Notes: a model not told the origin generated them from the sequence alone. A DNA stretch of 64,000 nt from Streptomyces narbonensis (GCF_014649015.1 NZ_BMSF01000010.1:248001-312000), one strand, 5' to 3'; shown: positions 40,800 through 49,072, numbered from the stretch's first letter. A program made the numbers and translations.

Positions 40800-41555
40800 T
40801 CAGTTCCAGGCGTTGTTCTGGTTCTGTGCGTGGGCGCCGTGCTGGCCGGCGCCGAACTGGGCGGCGATGCCCTGGCCGATGGCCGCGTGCTGCGGGGGCA
40901 TGACCTCGCTGGGCTGGACGAGCGCGAAGCCCTGGCCGAGGAAGCTGAGCTCCCAGCCCTCGCCCGTGTCGCCGCGGCGGCGGCGCACGCTGGAGTTGGT
41001 CGTCTGCGCCTGCATCTGGACGCGCAGCCCGGTGGACCAAGCCACGATCGCGTCAGCGTCGACGCTGACGTACTTCTCGGGCGTGACCATCATCATCAGC
41101 GGCTGGCCGGAGGTCATGAGGGCGACCTTGCCGCGGCCGGAGATGTTGAGCTGGTACTTGCCGGAGCCGGAGATCCCGTACTGGCTGTCGACGGCGATGA
41201 CCTCGGTGTGGAGGGTCGAGTCGAGCGCCAGGACATAGGAGCTGTCGACGGTCAGGCCTTCCTGGTCGACCTCCACGACGTGCACGTACTGCGCGAGGTT
41301 GGCGAAGTAGACCGTGCCCTGGCCGGAGCAGCGCATGAGGTCGAGACCCTCACCGGTGCGGGCGCGGGCCCGGCGCTGGTTCGGGGTCTGGTACTCGCCG
41401 TCGAAGTCGACGAGCCCCTGGTACGCGACCATGGCGCCCTTGCGGGCGAGGACGTCGTCCTGCCCGGTGAGGCTGACCCGCAGGAGCTGCGGGTTCTGGA
41501 TGACGTACCGCTCCTGGCTCTGCTGTTCGGCGTGGTTGAAAAGCGGGCTCTGCAT
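40800..41555 (-). CDS. AIM24 family protein (third gene of TerD/AIM24 cluster)
   Basis: A 251-residue beta-rich protein of the AIM24 (DUF124) family. It shows repeated strand motifs such as VLARKGAMVAYQGLVDF (about residues 40-56), GTVYFANLAQYVHVVEV and VDADAIVAWSTGLRVQ. The C-terminal 30 residues are Gln/Asn/His/Ala-rich. It begins 17 bases after the second AIM24 gene. The family is named after a yeast mitochondrial protein; the bacterial role is unknown, though co-occurrence with Ter proteins points to envelope or chemical stress. Confidence 0.9.
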   Translation of the reverse strand: MQSPLFNHAEQQSQERYVIQNPQLLRVSLTGQDDVLARKGAMVAYQGLVDFDGEYQTPNQRRARARTGEGLDLMRCSGQGTVYFANLAQYVHVVEVDQEGLTVDSSYVLALDSTLHTEVIAVDSQYGISGSGKYQLNISGRGKVALMTSGQPLMMMVTPEKYVSVDADAIVAWSTGLRVQMQAQTTNSSVRRRRGDTGEGWELSFLGQGFALVQPSEVMPPQHAAIGQGIAAQFGAGQHGAHAQNQNNAWN

Positions 41556-41572
41556 GGTGTTCTCGCTCCCCC

Positions 41573-42253
41573 TCAGCCCCGGACCCGAAGGCGGTCGGTG
41601 CTGTCCTCGCTCGGCTGTACGACGACGATGCCCTGGCCCGAGAAGGCCATCTGCATGGCTTCGCCGCTGCCCCGCCCGATGAGGGAGGAGGCCTTGAAGC
41701 TGCGCTTGCCCTTGACCTTCAGCGACGGCGACCAGGCGACGAGTGCGTCGGGGTCGACGTAGGTCTCGTCCTCGCCGCGGCCGCAGTCGACGACGATCGG
41801 CGTGCCGCGCGAGGTGAGCGCGACCCAGCCCGTGCCGGCGATCTCCACGTTGAACAGGCCCTGGCCGGCGAACTTGGCGAGTCCCTTCACCCGCTCGACG
41901 CCCCACTGGAGGTGCGCGTCGAAGGCGAGGAGGTTGGTGCCGTTGACCGAGATCGAGTCGTTCTGGAGGTTGATCACGACGACGTCGGCGCCGTAGTCGG
42001 CGAGGTAGAGCAGTCCGTCGCCGGAGGCCTTCATGATCGGCGCGCCCTCGCCCGTGGCCCAGTCCTTGGCGGCCTGGCGGACGGCGGGCGGGTTGGGCTC
42101 GTAGGTGATGAAGCCCTCGTAGGCGACCATCGAGCCGGTCCGGGCGTACAGGTCCTGGCCGGAGGCCATGGCGACCTTCAGCATGGTCCGGCCGTGGTTC
42201 TCCATCCGGGCCGCGACGGGGGTCGGGGCGTAGCCCGCGAGTTGCTGGTTCAT
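41573..42253 (-). CDS. AIM24 family protein (second gene of TerD/AIM24 cluster)
   Basis: A 226-residue AIM24 domain protein, paralogous to its two neighbours. It has LYARTGSMVAYEGFITY, LLYLADYGADVVVINL and VDPDALVAWSPSLKVKG in the same order. It starts 11 bases after the TerD-AIM24 fusion. No signal peptide or membrane segment is seen. Three linked paralogues suggest a hetero-oligomer, which is inference. Confidence 0.9.
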   Translation of the reverse strand: MNQQLAGYAPTPVAARMENHGRTMLKVAMASGQDLYARTGSMVAYEGFITYEPNPPAVRQAAKDWATGEGAPIMKASGDGLLYLADYGADVVVINLQNDSISVNGTNLLAFDAHLQWGVERVKGLAKFAGQGLFNVEIAGTGWVALTSRGTPIVVDCGRGEDETYVDPDALVAWSPSLKVKGKRSFKASSLIGRGSGEAMQMAFSGQGIVVVQPSEDSTDRLRVRG

Positions 42254-42264
42254 GACGGGCTCCC

Positions 42265-43917
42265 TCAGACCTCGTAGGGCTGGACGACGATGAAGTTGCC
42301 GGGGGCGCCCCGGAACTGGAGGTTCACGGTCTCTCCGCTGTGGCCCGGGTAGGCGTTGCGGCGGAGCCGCACCTGGCTGGAGAGGATGACCTGGGACGCG
42401 GACGACCAGGCGACGACCGCGTTGCAGTCGGCGAAGGTGGTCGGCGTGACGGGCAGCACCACGGGCACGCCGTGGGTCTTCACGACGACGGTGCCGGTGC
42501 CCTGGAACTGCATGGTGAACAGGGCTCCGCCGGGGATGCCGTGGCCCTCGATGCGGCGGACCTCGTACTGGAGGGACTCGTCGAACGCGAGGACGTTCTC
42601 CGCGGAGACGCAGATGCCGTCGCCCTGGAGCTCGATCGGGTGGAGATGGGCGCCTTCCTCGGCGAGGAACACCTGGCCGCGGCCGTTGCACCGCATCAGC
42701 TGCATCTCCTGGCCGGTGGCGTTGCCGACGATCCGGCCGGCGAAGCCCGCGCCCTTGTGGGAGAAGTCGACCTTGCCCTGGTACATGACCATGGAGCCCT
42801 GCCGGGCGAGGACGGGGACGCCGCCCATGGCCAGGTCGACCCGCATGAGCTGCTGGTTCTGCGGGGTCCACCGGGCGCCGGTGGCGGTCTCCTTGTACGG
42901 CGCGAGCGCGGCGGCGAGCCCCGCGCCGGTGGCCGGGGCGCCCTGCGGGACGCCCGCGGGCTGCTGCCCGAACTGCGGCTGCTGCCCGTACGGGGCGGGG
43001 GCCGCCTGTCCGTACGGGGGCTGCTGCGGCGGCTGGCCCGGGCCGCCGGGGAACTGACCGGGGGCCTGGCCGGGGTACTGCCCAGGGGGCTGGCCGGGGA
43101 CCTGGCCGTACTGCGGGGGCTGCGGCGGCTGTCCGTACGGAGCGGGGGCCGGCGCGGGCGGCGGGACCTGGGCGGGCGCCATGGGCGCCACCATCGTCGG
43201 CGCCGTGTGGACCGGCTGCGCCGGCGCGACGGGCGCGGGCGGGGCCGGCGGGGCCCCGAACGCGGGCGCCGGGGCGGGCGGCTGGGGCGCGGCCGGGGCG
43301 GGCGCGCCGAAGGCCGGGGGCGCCGCCGCCTGCTGCGGCGGGCCGAAGCCGGGTGCCGGGGCCGGGGCCTGCGGTGCCGCGGGCTCCTCCTCGGCGACCT
43401 CGCCGCCGAAGTTCCGCAGGAGCGCCTCCAGGCCTCCGTCGAAGCCCTGGCCGACGGCGGCGAACCGCCAGACGTCCTTGAGGTAGAAGTCGCCGAGCAT
43501 CACCGCGCGCTCGGTGGAGAACTCCGCGCCGGTGAAGGAGTACCGCGCGACCTCCTCGCCGCCCGCCACGATCCGCAGGTGGCCGGGGCCGACCTGGGAC
43601 ATCTGGCCGACGCCGTCGATCGTCGCGGTGAACGACAGCTTCTGGATGTTCGCGGGGATGCGGTCGAGGGTGACGCGGAACGACTCGGTGTCACCGGACT
43701 GGGCCCCGAGCAGCTGGATGGACTCCTCGGGCGACTTCGGCTGGTTGAAGAAGACGAAGTAGCGGTCGTCGGAGAGCCGCTCGTCCGCGTCCAGTCCGAA
43801 GCAGCTGATGTCGAAGCTGAGCCCGGGAGCCGCGATCTGCACGCCCACGTACAGATCGGTTCCCGCCGTCAGATCACTGATCTTGGCCTTGTGGCCGCGT
43901 TGGAATTCCCTGGCCAT
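42265..43917 (-). CDS. TerD-domain / AIM24-domain fusion protein
   Basis: A 550-residue protein with three parts. Residues 1-180 form a TerD domain (tellurite/stress family) with GLDADERLSDDRYFVFFNQ, the acidic calcium-binding loop region. Residues about 185-365 are a Pro/Gln/Gly/Ala/Tyr-rich linker with PGQ-Y and PPQ repeats. Residues about 370-550 are an AIM24 domain (VLARQGSMVMYQGKVDF, CNAVVAWSSASQVILS). ATG 43917 begins MAREFQRGHKAK. It heads a three-gene operon. The fusion directly links Ter stress biology to AIM24. Confidence 0.92.
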   Translation of the reverse strand: MAREFQRGHKAKISDLTAGTDLYVGVQIAAPGLSFDISCFGLDADERLSDDRYFVFFNQPKSPEESIQLLGAQSGDTESFRVTLDRIPANIQKLSFTATIDGVGQMSQVGPGHLRIVAGGEEVARYSFTGAEFSTERAVMLGDFYLKDVWRFAAVGQGFDGGLEALLRNFGGEVAEEEPAAPQAPAPAPGFGPPQQAAAPPAFGAPAPAAPQPPAPAPAFGAPPAPPAPVAPAQPVHTAPTMVAPMAPAQVPPPAPAPAPYGQPPQPPQYGQVPGQPPGQYPGQAPGQFPGGPGQPPQQPPYGQAAPAPYGQQPQFGQQPAGVPQGAPATGAGLAAALAPYKETATGARWTPQNQQLMRVDLAMGGVPVLARQGSMVMYQGKVDFSHKGAGFAGRIVGNATGQEMQLMRCNGRGQVFLAEEGAHLHPIELQGDGICVSAENVLAFDESLQYEVRRIEGHGIPGGALFTMQFQGTGTVVVKTHGVPVVLPVTPTTFADCNAVVAWSSASQVILSSQVRLRRNAYPGHSGETVNLQFRGAPGNFIVVQPYEV

Positions 43918-44048
43918 GCGTAACGACCGTCCCCCATCCCGAATGGCGAATGCTCGCGCCAGGCTAACGGCTCGGTGCGACATTGAGACAGGGCAGGTCG
44001 TTTTCGGTACGGAATCGGGAAAGACGCGCGCTGCCGGTATCGGCGGCG

Positions 44049-44624
44049 TCACTCCTCGCGAGCGTCCGGGAGGTGCGGGAGTCGGGCGGCGGCGACCACG
44101 CCCTCCAGGTAGCCACGGGCCCGCTCGGTGCGGGGGTACGACTCCAGGAGCCGCCAGAAGCCGGGGCCGTGGCCCGGGACGAGGAGGTGGGCCAGCTCGT
44201 GCAGGAGGACGTAGTCGAGGACGTACTCGGGCATGCCCTGGAGCCGGTGGGAGAGGCGGATGCTGCCCTCGGAGGGGGTGCAGGAGCCCCAGCGGGTGTT
44301 CTGGTTGGTGACCCAGCGGACGGAGCCGGGGCGGGCCCGGCCGCCGTAGTACTGCTCGGACAGGCGCAGTGCCCGCTCGGTGAGCTCGCGGTCTCCGAGG
44401 ACGCTCCGGCTCTCCTGGGCGGCGAGTTTGTCCAGCATGACGGTGACCCAGCGCTGCTCCTCCGCCTCCGACATGCGGGCGGGGATGAGCACGATGGTCC
44501 GGTCGCCCTCGCGGTAGGCCGAGACGGTTCTGCTCCGTCGCGCGCTTCTGCGGACCTCGACCGCACTCGTCCCCGGACCGCGGGGCGGCTTGCTGGTCAC
44601 GCTGCGCTGTGGGTCGGCGGGCAC
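44049..44624 (-). CDS. YgjP-like metallopeptidase (DUF45)
   Basis: A 191-residue protein with HELAHLLVPGHGPGFW near residues 143-158, the HExxH zinc motif with the downstream H of WLSP/YgjP-type peptidases. NQNTRWGSCTPSEGSIRLS just before it is the family signature. GTG 44624 (VPADPQRSVTSKPP) is chosen; the frame stays open far upstream through the UbiB gene, which is a shadow. It is divergent from the E1-like gene. Substrate unknown. Confidence 0.88.
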   Translation of the reverse strand: MPADPQRSVTSKPPRGPGTSAVEVRRSARRSRTVSAYREGDRTIVLIPARMSEAEEQRWVTVMLDKLAAQESRSVLGDRELTERALRLSEQYYGGRARPGSVRWVTNQNTRWGSCTPSEGSIRLSHRLQGMPEYVLDYVLLHELAHLLVPGHGPGFWRLLESYPRTERARGYLEGVVAAARLPHLPDAREE

Positions 44625-44838
44625 GGCCCCGACGTTACCCGCTGACCGTGGGGGAAGTCCTCCCTCCGGAGGGGTTTCGGGAAGGTTCGGACCCCGCCGC
44701 GCACCATTTGAATGACTAATGCGCCGGCCTGTGGACAACTTTCGGCGGCGTTCGCGGCGGCGGGGCATTCTCGCTTCAGGACGACGGAAGGGCCGTTGTC
44801 GATCTTGAATGCGGTCACGGTCGGGAGGGGGCGGGGAA

Positions 44839-45987
44839 ATGCATCCGATGGTGAAACCGGCGCTGCGACGGGCCTGGCGGAGTCTGCGGTGCGTCCAGTT
44901 CGGGATCACCCCCGCACACGCGGTGGTGCTGAGCCCGGTCGACGCGGGTACGGGAGACCTCCTCTCGCTGCTCGACGGCACCCGGGGGACGGAGCTGCTG
45001 CGGGCCGAGGCGCGGACGCTCGGCCTGCCGGACGGGCATCTGGAGGCGCTCCTCGACCGGCTGGCGGCGGCCGGCCTCCTCGCTGATGCGTCGGCCGGAC
45101 GGCCCGGTAAGTCCGGGGTGGTGGACGCGGCGCTCGATCCGCTCCGTGCCGACCTGGCCTCGCTCTCGGTCGTCCACCGCGAGCCCGATCGGGCGGTGCG
45201 GAAGCTGGCGGCCCGGCGGGCCCTGCGCGTCCAGGTCCGGGGCGCGGGGCGGGTGGGGGCGATGGTGGCGGCCCTCTTGTCCGCGGCGGGCGTGGGCACG
45301 GTCGAGGTGCTGGACTCCGGCCGGGTCGAGCCGTGGGAGACCGCCCCGGGCGGGCTGCCGGCCGAGACCGTCGGCGAGCGCCGGGCGGCGGCGGCCCGGC
45401 GCCTGGTCCGCCGCTGGGCACGGGGCGGCACCCGTGCCGGACCGACGGGTGCAGCGGCCGGGCAGGGTGACGGGCGTGGCTCGCCCGGCTTGTCACTCGT
45501 CGTGGTGACACCGCGCGACGGTCTCGGCGCGTACGTCCCGGACCCCGTTCCGGCCGGACCGTGGATCACCACCGGCACACCCCACCTGTACGCCGGCGTG
45601 CTGGAGGCGACGGGGACGGTCGGGCCGCTCGTCCTGCCGGGCGGGACGGCCTGCGCCCACTGCCTCCAGGAGGAGCTGACGGACCGGGATCCCGTCCGGC
45701 CCCGGCTCCTCGCCCAGTGGCGCTCGGGCGCGCCGCATCCGCTGCCCGCCTGCGACCTGTCGCTGGCCACGGCCGTGGCGGGCCTCGCCGCCGCGCACGC
45801 GCTGGCCTTCCTGGACGGAGATCTGCCGGCGAGCACGGGCGCCCGCTGGGAGGTGTCGCTGCCACTGCTGGAGTGGCGGGCGGAGCGGCTGCGGCCCCAC
45901 CCGGACTGCCCGTGCGGGGCGGCGCGCGGCGCGGAAGGGGAGCGCGCCTCGGCAGCCGGAAGGACGCAGGACACAATGGCGGGGTAA
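44839..45987 (+). CDS. ThiF/E1-like protein with cysteine clusters, TOMM-cyclodehydratase-like
   Basis: A 382-residue protein. Residues 1-95 resemble the winged-helix, peptide-binding part of RiPP cyclodehydratase partners. A Rossmann-like glycine loop VRGAGRVGAMVAALLSAAGVG follows near residue 135. Cysteines in CAHCLQ (about residue 272) and HPDCPCG (about residue 355) form a probable zinc site as in E1 enzymes. The adenylation residues are not clearly conserved. No YcaO or leader peptide gene is nearby. ATG 44839 follows GGGAGGGGGCGGGG. It is co-directional with the ABC1 kinase 41 bases on. Function unknown. Confidence 0.78.
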   Translation: MHPMVKPALRRAWRSLRCVQFGITPAHAVVLSPVDAGTGDLLSLLDGTRGTELLRAEARTLGLPDGHLEALLDRLAAAGLLADASAGRPGKSGVVDAALDPLRADLASLSVVHREPDRAVRKLAARRALRVQVRGAGRVGAMVAALLSAAGVGTVEVLDSGRVEPWETAPGGLPAETVGERRAAAARRLVRRWARGGTRAGPTGAAAGQGDGRGSPGLSLVVVTPRDGLGAYVPDPVPAGPWITTGTPHLYAGVLEATGTVGPLVLPGGTACAHCLQEELTDRDPVRPRLLAQWRSGAPHPLPACDLSLATAVAGLAAAHALAFLDGDLPASTGARWEVSLPLLEWRAERLRPHPDCPCGAARGAEGERASAAGRTQDTMAG

Positions 45988-46028
45988 CAGCCCTGCGCGA
46001 CACGGCAGTCTGGGATTTGGAGGGGCGC

Positions 46029-47390
46029 ATGTCTGATCTTCCCCGGAAGGCGGTCACCCGGACCGCCAAGTTGGCCGCGTTGCCGCTCGGCTTCGCCGGC
46101 CGGGCCACCTGGGGCCTGGGCAAACGGATCGGCGGCAAGTCCGCCGAGCTGGTCGCCCGCGAGCTCCAGCAGCGCACGGCGGAGCAGTTGTTCAAGGTGC
46201 TGGGCGAGCTGAAGGGCGGCGCCATGAAGCTGGGTCAGGCGCTGTCCGTCTTCGAGTCGGCGCTCCCCGAGGAGGTCGCCGGACCGTACCGGGCGGCGCT
46301 GACGAAGCTTCAGGACGCGGCGCCGCCGATGCCGACGTCCACCGTCCACGCGGTCCTCGACGAGCGGCTCGGCGAGAACTGGCGTGAGCTGTTCCTGGAG
46401 TTCGAGGACAAGCCGGCGGCGGCCGCCTCGATCGGTCAGGTGCACCGGGCGGTGTGGCACGACGGGCGCGAGGTCGCGGTGAAGGTGCAGTACCCGGGAG
46501 CCGGGGAAGCACTGCTCTCGGACCTGGCACAGCTGAGCCGCTTCGCCCGGCTCCTCGGGCCGCTCGTTCCGGGGATGGACATCAAGCCGCTGATCACCGA
46601 GATGCGGGACCGGGTCTCGGAGGAGCTGGACTACGCGCTGGAGGCGGCCTCCCAGCGGGAGCACGCGGAGGTGTTCGCGGACGATCCCGACGTGGTCGTG
46701 CCGGCCGTGGTGCACCAGTCGGAGCAGGTCCTCGTGACCGAGTGGATGGACGGGATCCCGCTCTCGGAGGTGATCGCGGACGGCACGGCGGACCAGCGGG
46801 ACCGGGCGGGGCAGCTGCTGGCCCGCTTCCTCTTCTCCGGTCCCGCGCGCACCGGCCTGCTGCACGCCGATCCGCACCCGGGGAACTTCCGGCTCCTGCC
46901 GGGCGCCGAGGGGGACGAGGACCCGGCGAGCTGGCGCCTCGGCGTCCTCGACTTCGGCACCGTGGACCGGCTTCCGGGCGGACTGCCGGAGACGATCGGC
47001 GTCTGTCTGCGGATGACGCTCGCCGGCGACGCCGAGACCGTCTACGAACTGCTCCGCGCGGAGGGCTTCGTCAAAGAATCCGTCGCCCTCGACCCGGACG
47101 CCGTCCTCGAGTACCTGCTGCCGATCATCGAGCCGGCCGAGGCGGAGGCGTACCTCTTCACTCGTGGCTGGCTGCGCGCCCAGGCAGCCCGGATCGCCGA
47201 CCCCCGCTCCCCCGCCCACCAGCTGGGCAAGCAGCTCAACCTGCCGCCCTCGTACCTGTTGATACACCGTGTGACGTTGAGCACCATCGGGGTGCTGTGC
47301 CAGCTCAACGCGACGGTACGGCTCCGGGACGAGCTGGAGGAGTGGCTGCCCGGCTTCGTCGCGCCGGACACCGACGAGGCCGCGTCCTGA
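46029..47390 (+). CDS. ABC1/UbiB/AarF-family atypical kinase
   Basis: A 453-residue member of the ABC1 atypical kinase family. Signatures: KxGQ motif GGAMKLGQALS (about residue 65), Ala-rich nucleotide loop AAAASIGQVHRA, AVKVQYP with the invariant Lys, catalytic HADPHPGN and metal LDFGTVD. Homologues support quinone biosynthesis or lipid homeostasis as ATPases. It has no membrane anchor at the C-terminus typical of proteobacterial UbiB. It follows the E1-like gene closely, which suggests a shared transcript. Confidence 0.92.
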   Translation: MSDLPRKAVTRTAKLAALPLGFAGRATWGLGKRIGGKSAELVARELQQRTAEQLFKVLGELKGGAMKLGQALSVFESALPEEVAGPYRAALTKLQDAAPPMPTSTVHAVLDERLGENWRELFLEFEDKPAAAASIGQVHRAVWHDGREVAVKVQYPGAGEALLSDLAQLSRFARLLGPLVPGMDIKPLITEMRDRVSEELDYALEAASQREHAEVFADDPDVVVPAVVHQSEQVLVTEWMDGIPLSEVIADGTADQRDRAGQLLARFLFSGPARTGLLHADPHPGNFRLLPGAEGDEDPASWRLGVLDFGTVDRLPGGLPETIGVCLRMTLAGDAETVYELLRAEGFVKESVALDPDAVLEYLLPIIEPAEAEAYLFTRGWLRAQAARIADPRSPAHQLGKQLNLPPSYLLIHRVTLSTIGVLCQLNATVRLRDELEEWLPGFVAPDTDEAAS

Positions 47391-47411
47391 GGGCGCCGGA
47401 CTGAAGGCCGG

Positions 47412-47594
47412 TCACCACCAGGAGGAGTCGAGCCGGCCTTCGATCGCTCGGATGTTGGCGCGGGCGCAGTCCTCGCAGAAGTACTCGCGCCGGCCGTTCT
47501 CCACCGAACACGTCCAGGTCAGCGGGAGGGTGTCGGTGGTCTTGCCGCAGCGCGCGCAGGCGAGGGGCGCCTCGGGGATACGGGCGTCGTTCAC
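47412..47594 (-). CDS. Small zinc-ribbon protein
   Basis: A 60-residue protein with two CxxC knuckles, LACARCGKT (Cys12/15) and YFCEDCARAN, arranged as a zinc ribbon. GTG 47594 gives VNDARIPEAPL; the frame continues upstream to 47636 with another 14 basic residues. It ends 21 bases from the convergent UbiB stop. Such proteins are common in Streptomyces; function unknown. Confidence 0.75.
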   Translation of the reverse strand: MNDARIPEAPLACARCGKTTDTLPLTWTCSVENGRREYFCEDCARANIRAIEGRLDSSWW

Positions 47595-47640
47595 CCTCGT
47601 GACGATAGCTCGGCGAAGGCGCCTCGGCCTGGGCAACGCA

Positions 47641-47676
47641 CCGCGGGGGCCGGTCCGTTCGGACCGGCCCCCGCGG
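47641..47676 (-). terminator. Terminator after the wblC operon
   Basis: A perfect 17-bp stem starting CCGCGGGGGCCGGTCCG with a TT loop, 32 bases after the stop of the 107-residue gene on the minus strand. Confidence 0.92.
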
Positions 47677-47708
47677 GGGCGCCCCTGAGGGCGCGGGGTG
47701 GGAACCCC

Positions 47709-48032
47709 TTAGTTCATGACGGCCATGGCCAGGGCGCGGCGGGCGCGCAGCGACACGCGCTCGGCGCGGCGCTGCATGCGCCGGGCGGCGACCAGGCGCA
47801 TGGCCTGACGTTCCGCCTCGGCCTCGCGCTGGAGCTCATGCATATGGGCACGAGCCAGGGCTTCTGGGATGAGTTGCATTTCGCGGATCCTGTTCTGACG
47901 CGCGGTGTGCGCGGCGGTGGTGGAGAAGTCGGGGGTCGCGGAGCCGATGGGCTCGATCGCGGAGGAGGTCATCGGGGCCTGATTCTGGGGATCGTGCGTG
48001 TAGGGGCGGTCGATGGTTCCGGTGGCGCTCAT
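47709..48032 (-). CDS. Hypothetical protein translationally coupled to wblC
   Basis: A 107-residue protein, highly charged in its second half (HELQREAEAERQAMRLVAAR), predicted helical and possibly coiled coil at residues about 60-100. Its ATG overlaps the wblC stop by four bases, so the two should be made together. Such small genes often follow wblC in Streptomyces. I recognise no domain; a role alongside WblC in the antibiotic response is inference from coupling only. Confidence 0.8.
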   Translation of the reverse strand: MSATGTIDRPYTHDPQNQAPMTSSAIEPIGSATPDFSTTAAHTARQNRIREMQLIPEALARAHMHELQREAEAERQAMRLVAARRMQRRAERVSLRARRALAMAVMN

Positions 48033-48397
48033 GCCACGACCGGGTTCTTGCGCGGACGGCCACGGGGCCGCTTCCGAGCGACGACCACGCCCTGGACGAA
48101 GAGCTCGCCACCCCAGACGCCCCAGGGCTCGCGGCGCTCCTGGGCACCGGCGAGGCAGGCCGCCATGAGCGGGCAGGTCCGGCAGAGGGACTTCGCGTAC
48201 TCGACGTCGGCCGGGGACTCCGCGAAGAAGACCTCGGGGTCGTAGGCGCGACACGGGACGGGGACGCCGAGGTTCTCGATGGCGTCGTCGAGCGCGGTGA
48301 GCGCGGTGAGGGGGGTCAAAGCGTGGTCCTCCGTGGAGCCGGGCAGGGAGATCGAATCGGAAGGCGGTACGGACGGGGCGTGCGCTTCGAGTTGCAC
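48029..48397 (-). CDS. wblC: WhiB-family iron-sulfur regulator WblC (WhiB7)
   Basis: A 122-residue regulator of antibiotic-tolerance genes. The Fe-S cysteines appear as VPCRAYD, then SLCRTCPLMAACL (CxxCx5C). The sigma-contacting GVWGG turn follows. The C-terminus carries the AT-hook RKRPRGRPRK, which distinguishes WhiB7/WblC from other WhiB proteins. GTG 48397 has GAGGAAAG six bases upstream. A 600-nt leader with an upstream reading frame and intrinsic terminator precedes it, matching the attenuation known for this gene. Confidence 0.95.
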   Translation of the reverse strand: MQLEAHAPSVPPSDSISLPGSTEDHALTPLTALTALDDAIENLGVPVPCRAYDPEVFFAESPADVEYAKSLCRTCPLMAACLAGAQERREPWGVWGGELFVQGVVVARKRPRGRPRKNPVVA

Positions 48398-48512
48398 GGT
48401 GGTCTTTCCTCGTCTGGTCGTTCCGGCCTGTTGGCCGGGCTTTCGGCTGGTACCGGGTGTTTTCTGCCCGAGGCCCCTTCGCTCCGTCATCCCCGTTCGG
48501 GGACAAACAGAA

Positions 48513-48545
48513 GGGCCGCGGATCCCGGGTGGGGTTCCGCGGCCC
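48513..48545 (-). terminator. Intrinsic terminator in the wblC leader (attenuator)
   Basis: On the minus strand a 9-bp stem GGGCCGCGG / CCGCGGCCC is followed directly by TTCTGTTTGTCC, a rare U-rich tail in this window. It lies 116 bases upstream of the wblC start, so transcription must pass it. Translation of the leader frame ending at 48570 could control it. Confidence 0.88.
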
Positions 48546-48556
48546 TGAAGGCGCCT

Positions 48557-48575
48557 GTCTGATCATGGATCAGAC
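48557..48575 (-). other. Perfect small hairpin overlapping the leader frame stop
   Basis: GTCTGATC-ATG-GATCAGAC forms an 8-bp stem with a 3-base loop. The stop codon of the upstream reading frame (48570-48572) is inside it, and it lies 11 bases before the terminator stem. A ribosome finishing the frame would melt it. Confidence 0.75.
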
Positions 48576-48899
48576 TGGATCACTCCAGGGTTCGAGCCCA
48601 CGGAAGGCCCACATCATGTGGTGGTGCGTCGTCGTCTGCCGCTGCTGGATTCCGGCACCGGTCGCGGCAAAGGCATAGGCCGTGGCCTTGCCGGCTGCTA
48701 CTGCTTCCAGTGCCTTGGTCGGTCGCTCATTGCGCTCGATGGCGGACGTGCCGAGACCGGACAGACCGGTGACGGGCAGACCACTGCCAAGGAACGCAGC
48801 GCCGGAGAGGCCGAGCGAGCAGGCGGAGGCGATGGAGCGATCGGTCATTTTGGCGGCGGTGACAATGCCGGCGGTGCTGGTCTTGATGTTGCTGATCAC
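48570..48899 (-). CDS. Upstream reading frame in the wblC leader (uORF candidate, 109 codons)
   Basis: GTG 48899 is preceded by GAGGAGG eight bases away, a strong site. The product begins MISNIKTSTAG and is Ala/Gly/Ser/Thr-rich without recognisable domain. It ends HHHMMWAFRGLEPWSDPV. The last 15 codons start with tandem ATGs and could be a separate shorter uORF. It lies entirely between the wblC promoter and its attenuator. uORF-mediated control of whiB7/wblC is established in actinobacteria; that this particular frame is the sensor is inference. Confidence 0.55.
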   Translation of the reverse strand: MISNIKTSTAGIVTAAKMTDRSIASACSLGLSGAAFLGSGLPVTGLSGLGTSAIERNERPTKALEAVAAGKATAYAFAATGAGIQQRQTTTHHHMMWAFRGLEPWSDPV

Positions 48900-49019
48900 G
48901 GGGAATCGCCTCCTCTCGGCGTCTCGGAGGGCTCGGGTGCGAGCCGGACCCTCATATGTATTTGGACAAGTACAGCACGAAGACAGGGCTTCTTAGAAGC
49001 CGCCGTGTCCGTGGTTAAG

Positions 49020-49057
49020 AACCTATGGGGCTTGACGGGGCGGGCGCAAACTATTTT
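49020..49057 (-). promoter_or_regulatory. WblC-autoregulated promoter
   Basis: On the minus strand the -35 TTGCGC (49044-49049) and -10 TAGGTT (49020-49025) are 18 bases apart. AT-rich AAAATA (49052-49057) lies 2 bases upstream of the -35. That layout is the WhiB7/WblC plus principal sigma promoter type. Transcription would begin near 49012, giving a 5' leader of about 615 nt. Confidence 0.8.
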
Positions 49058-49072
49058 CGCGACGAGTTTTCC

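Noticed and set aside
44625..47267. Long upstream continuation of the YgjP metallopeptidase frame
   Set aside because: It runs antisense through the E1-like and UbiB genes, which have intact family motifs. The GTG at 44624 gives the normal family length.
48588..48599. tRNA T-arm-like sequence GGGTTCGAGCCC
   Set aside because: No acceptor, D or anticodon stems can be drawn around it; it is inside the wblC leader frame.
48682..48996. Plus-strand 104-codon frame over the wblC leader, with a hydrophobic segment
   Set aside because: No convincing ribosome site, and it lies opposite the leader frame that has a strong GAGGAGG. Kept only as a possibility.
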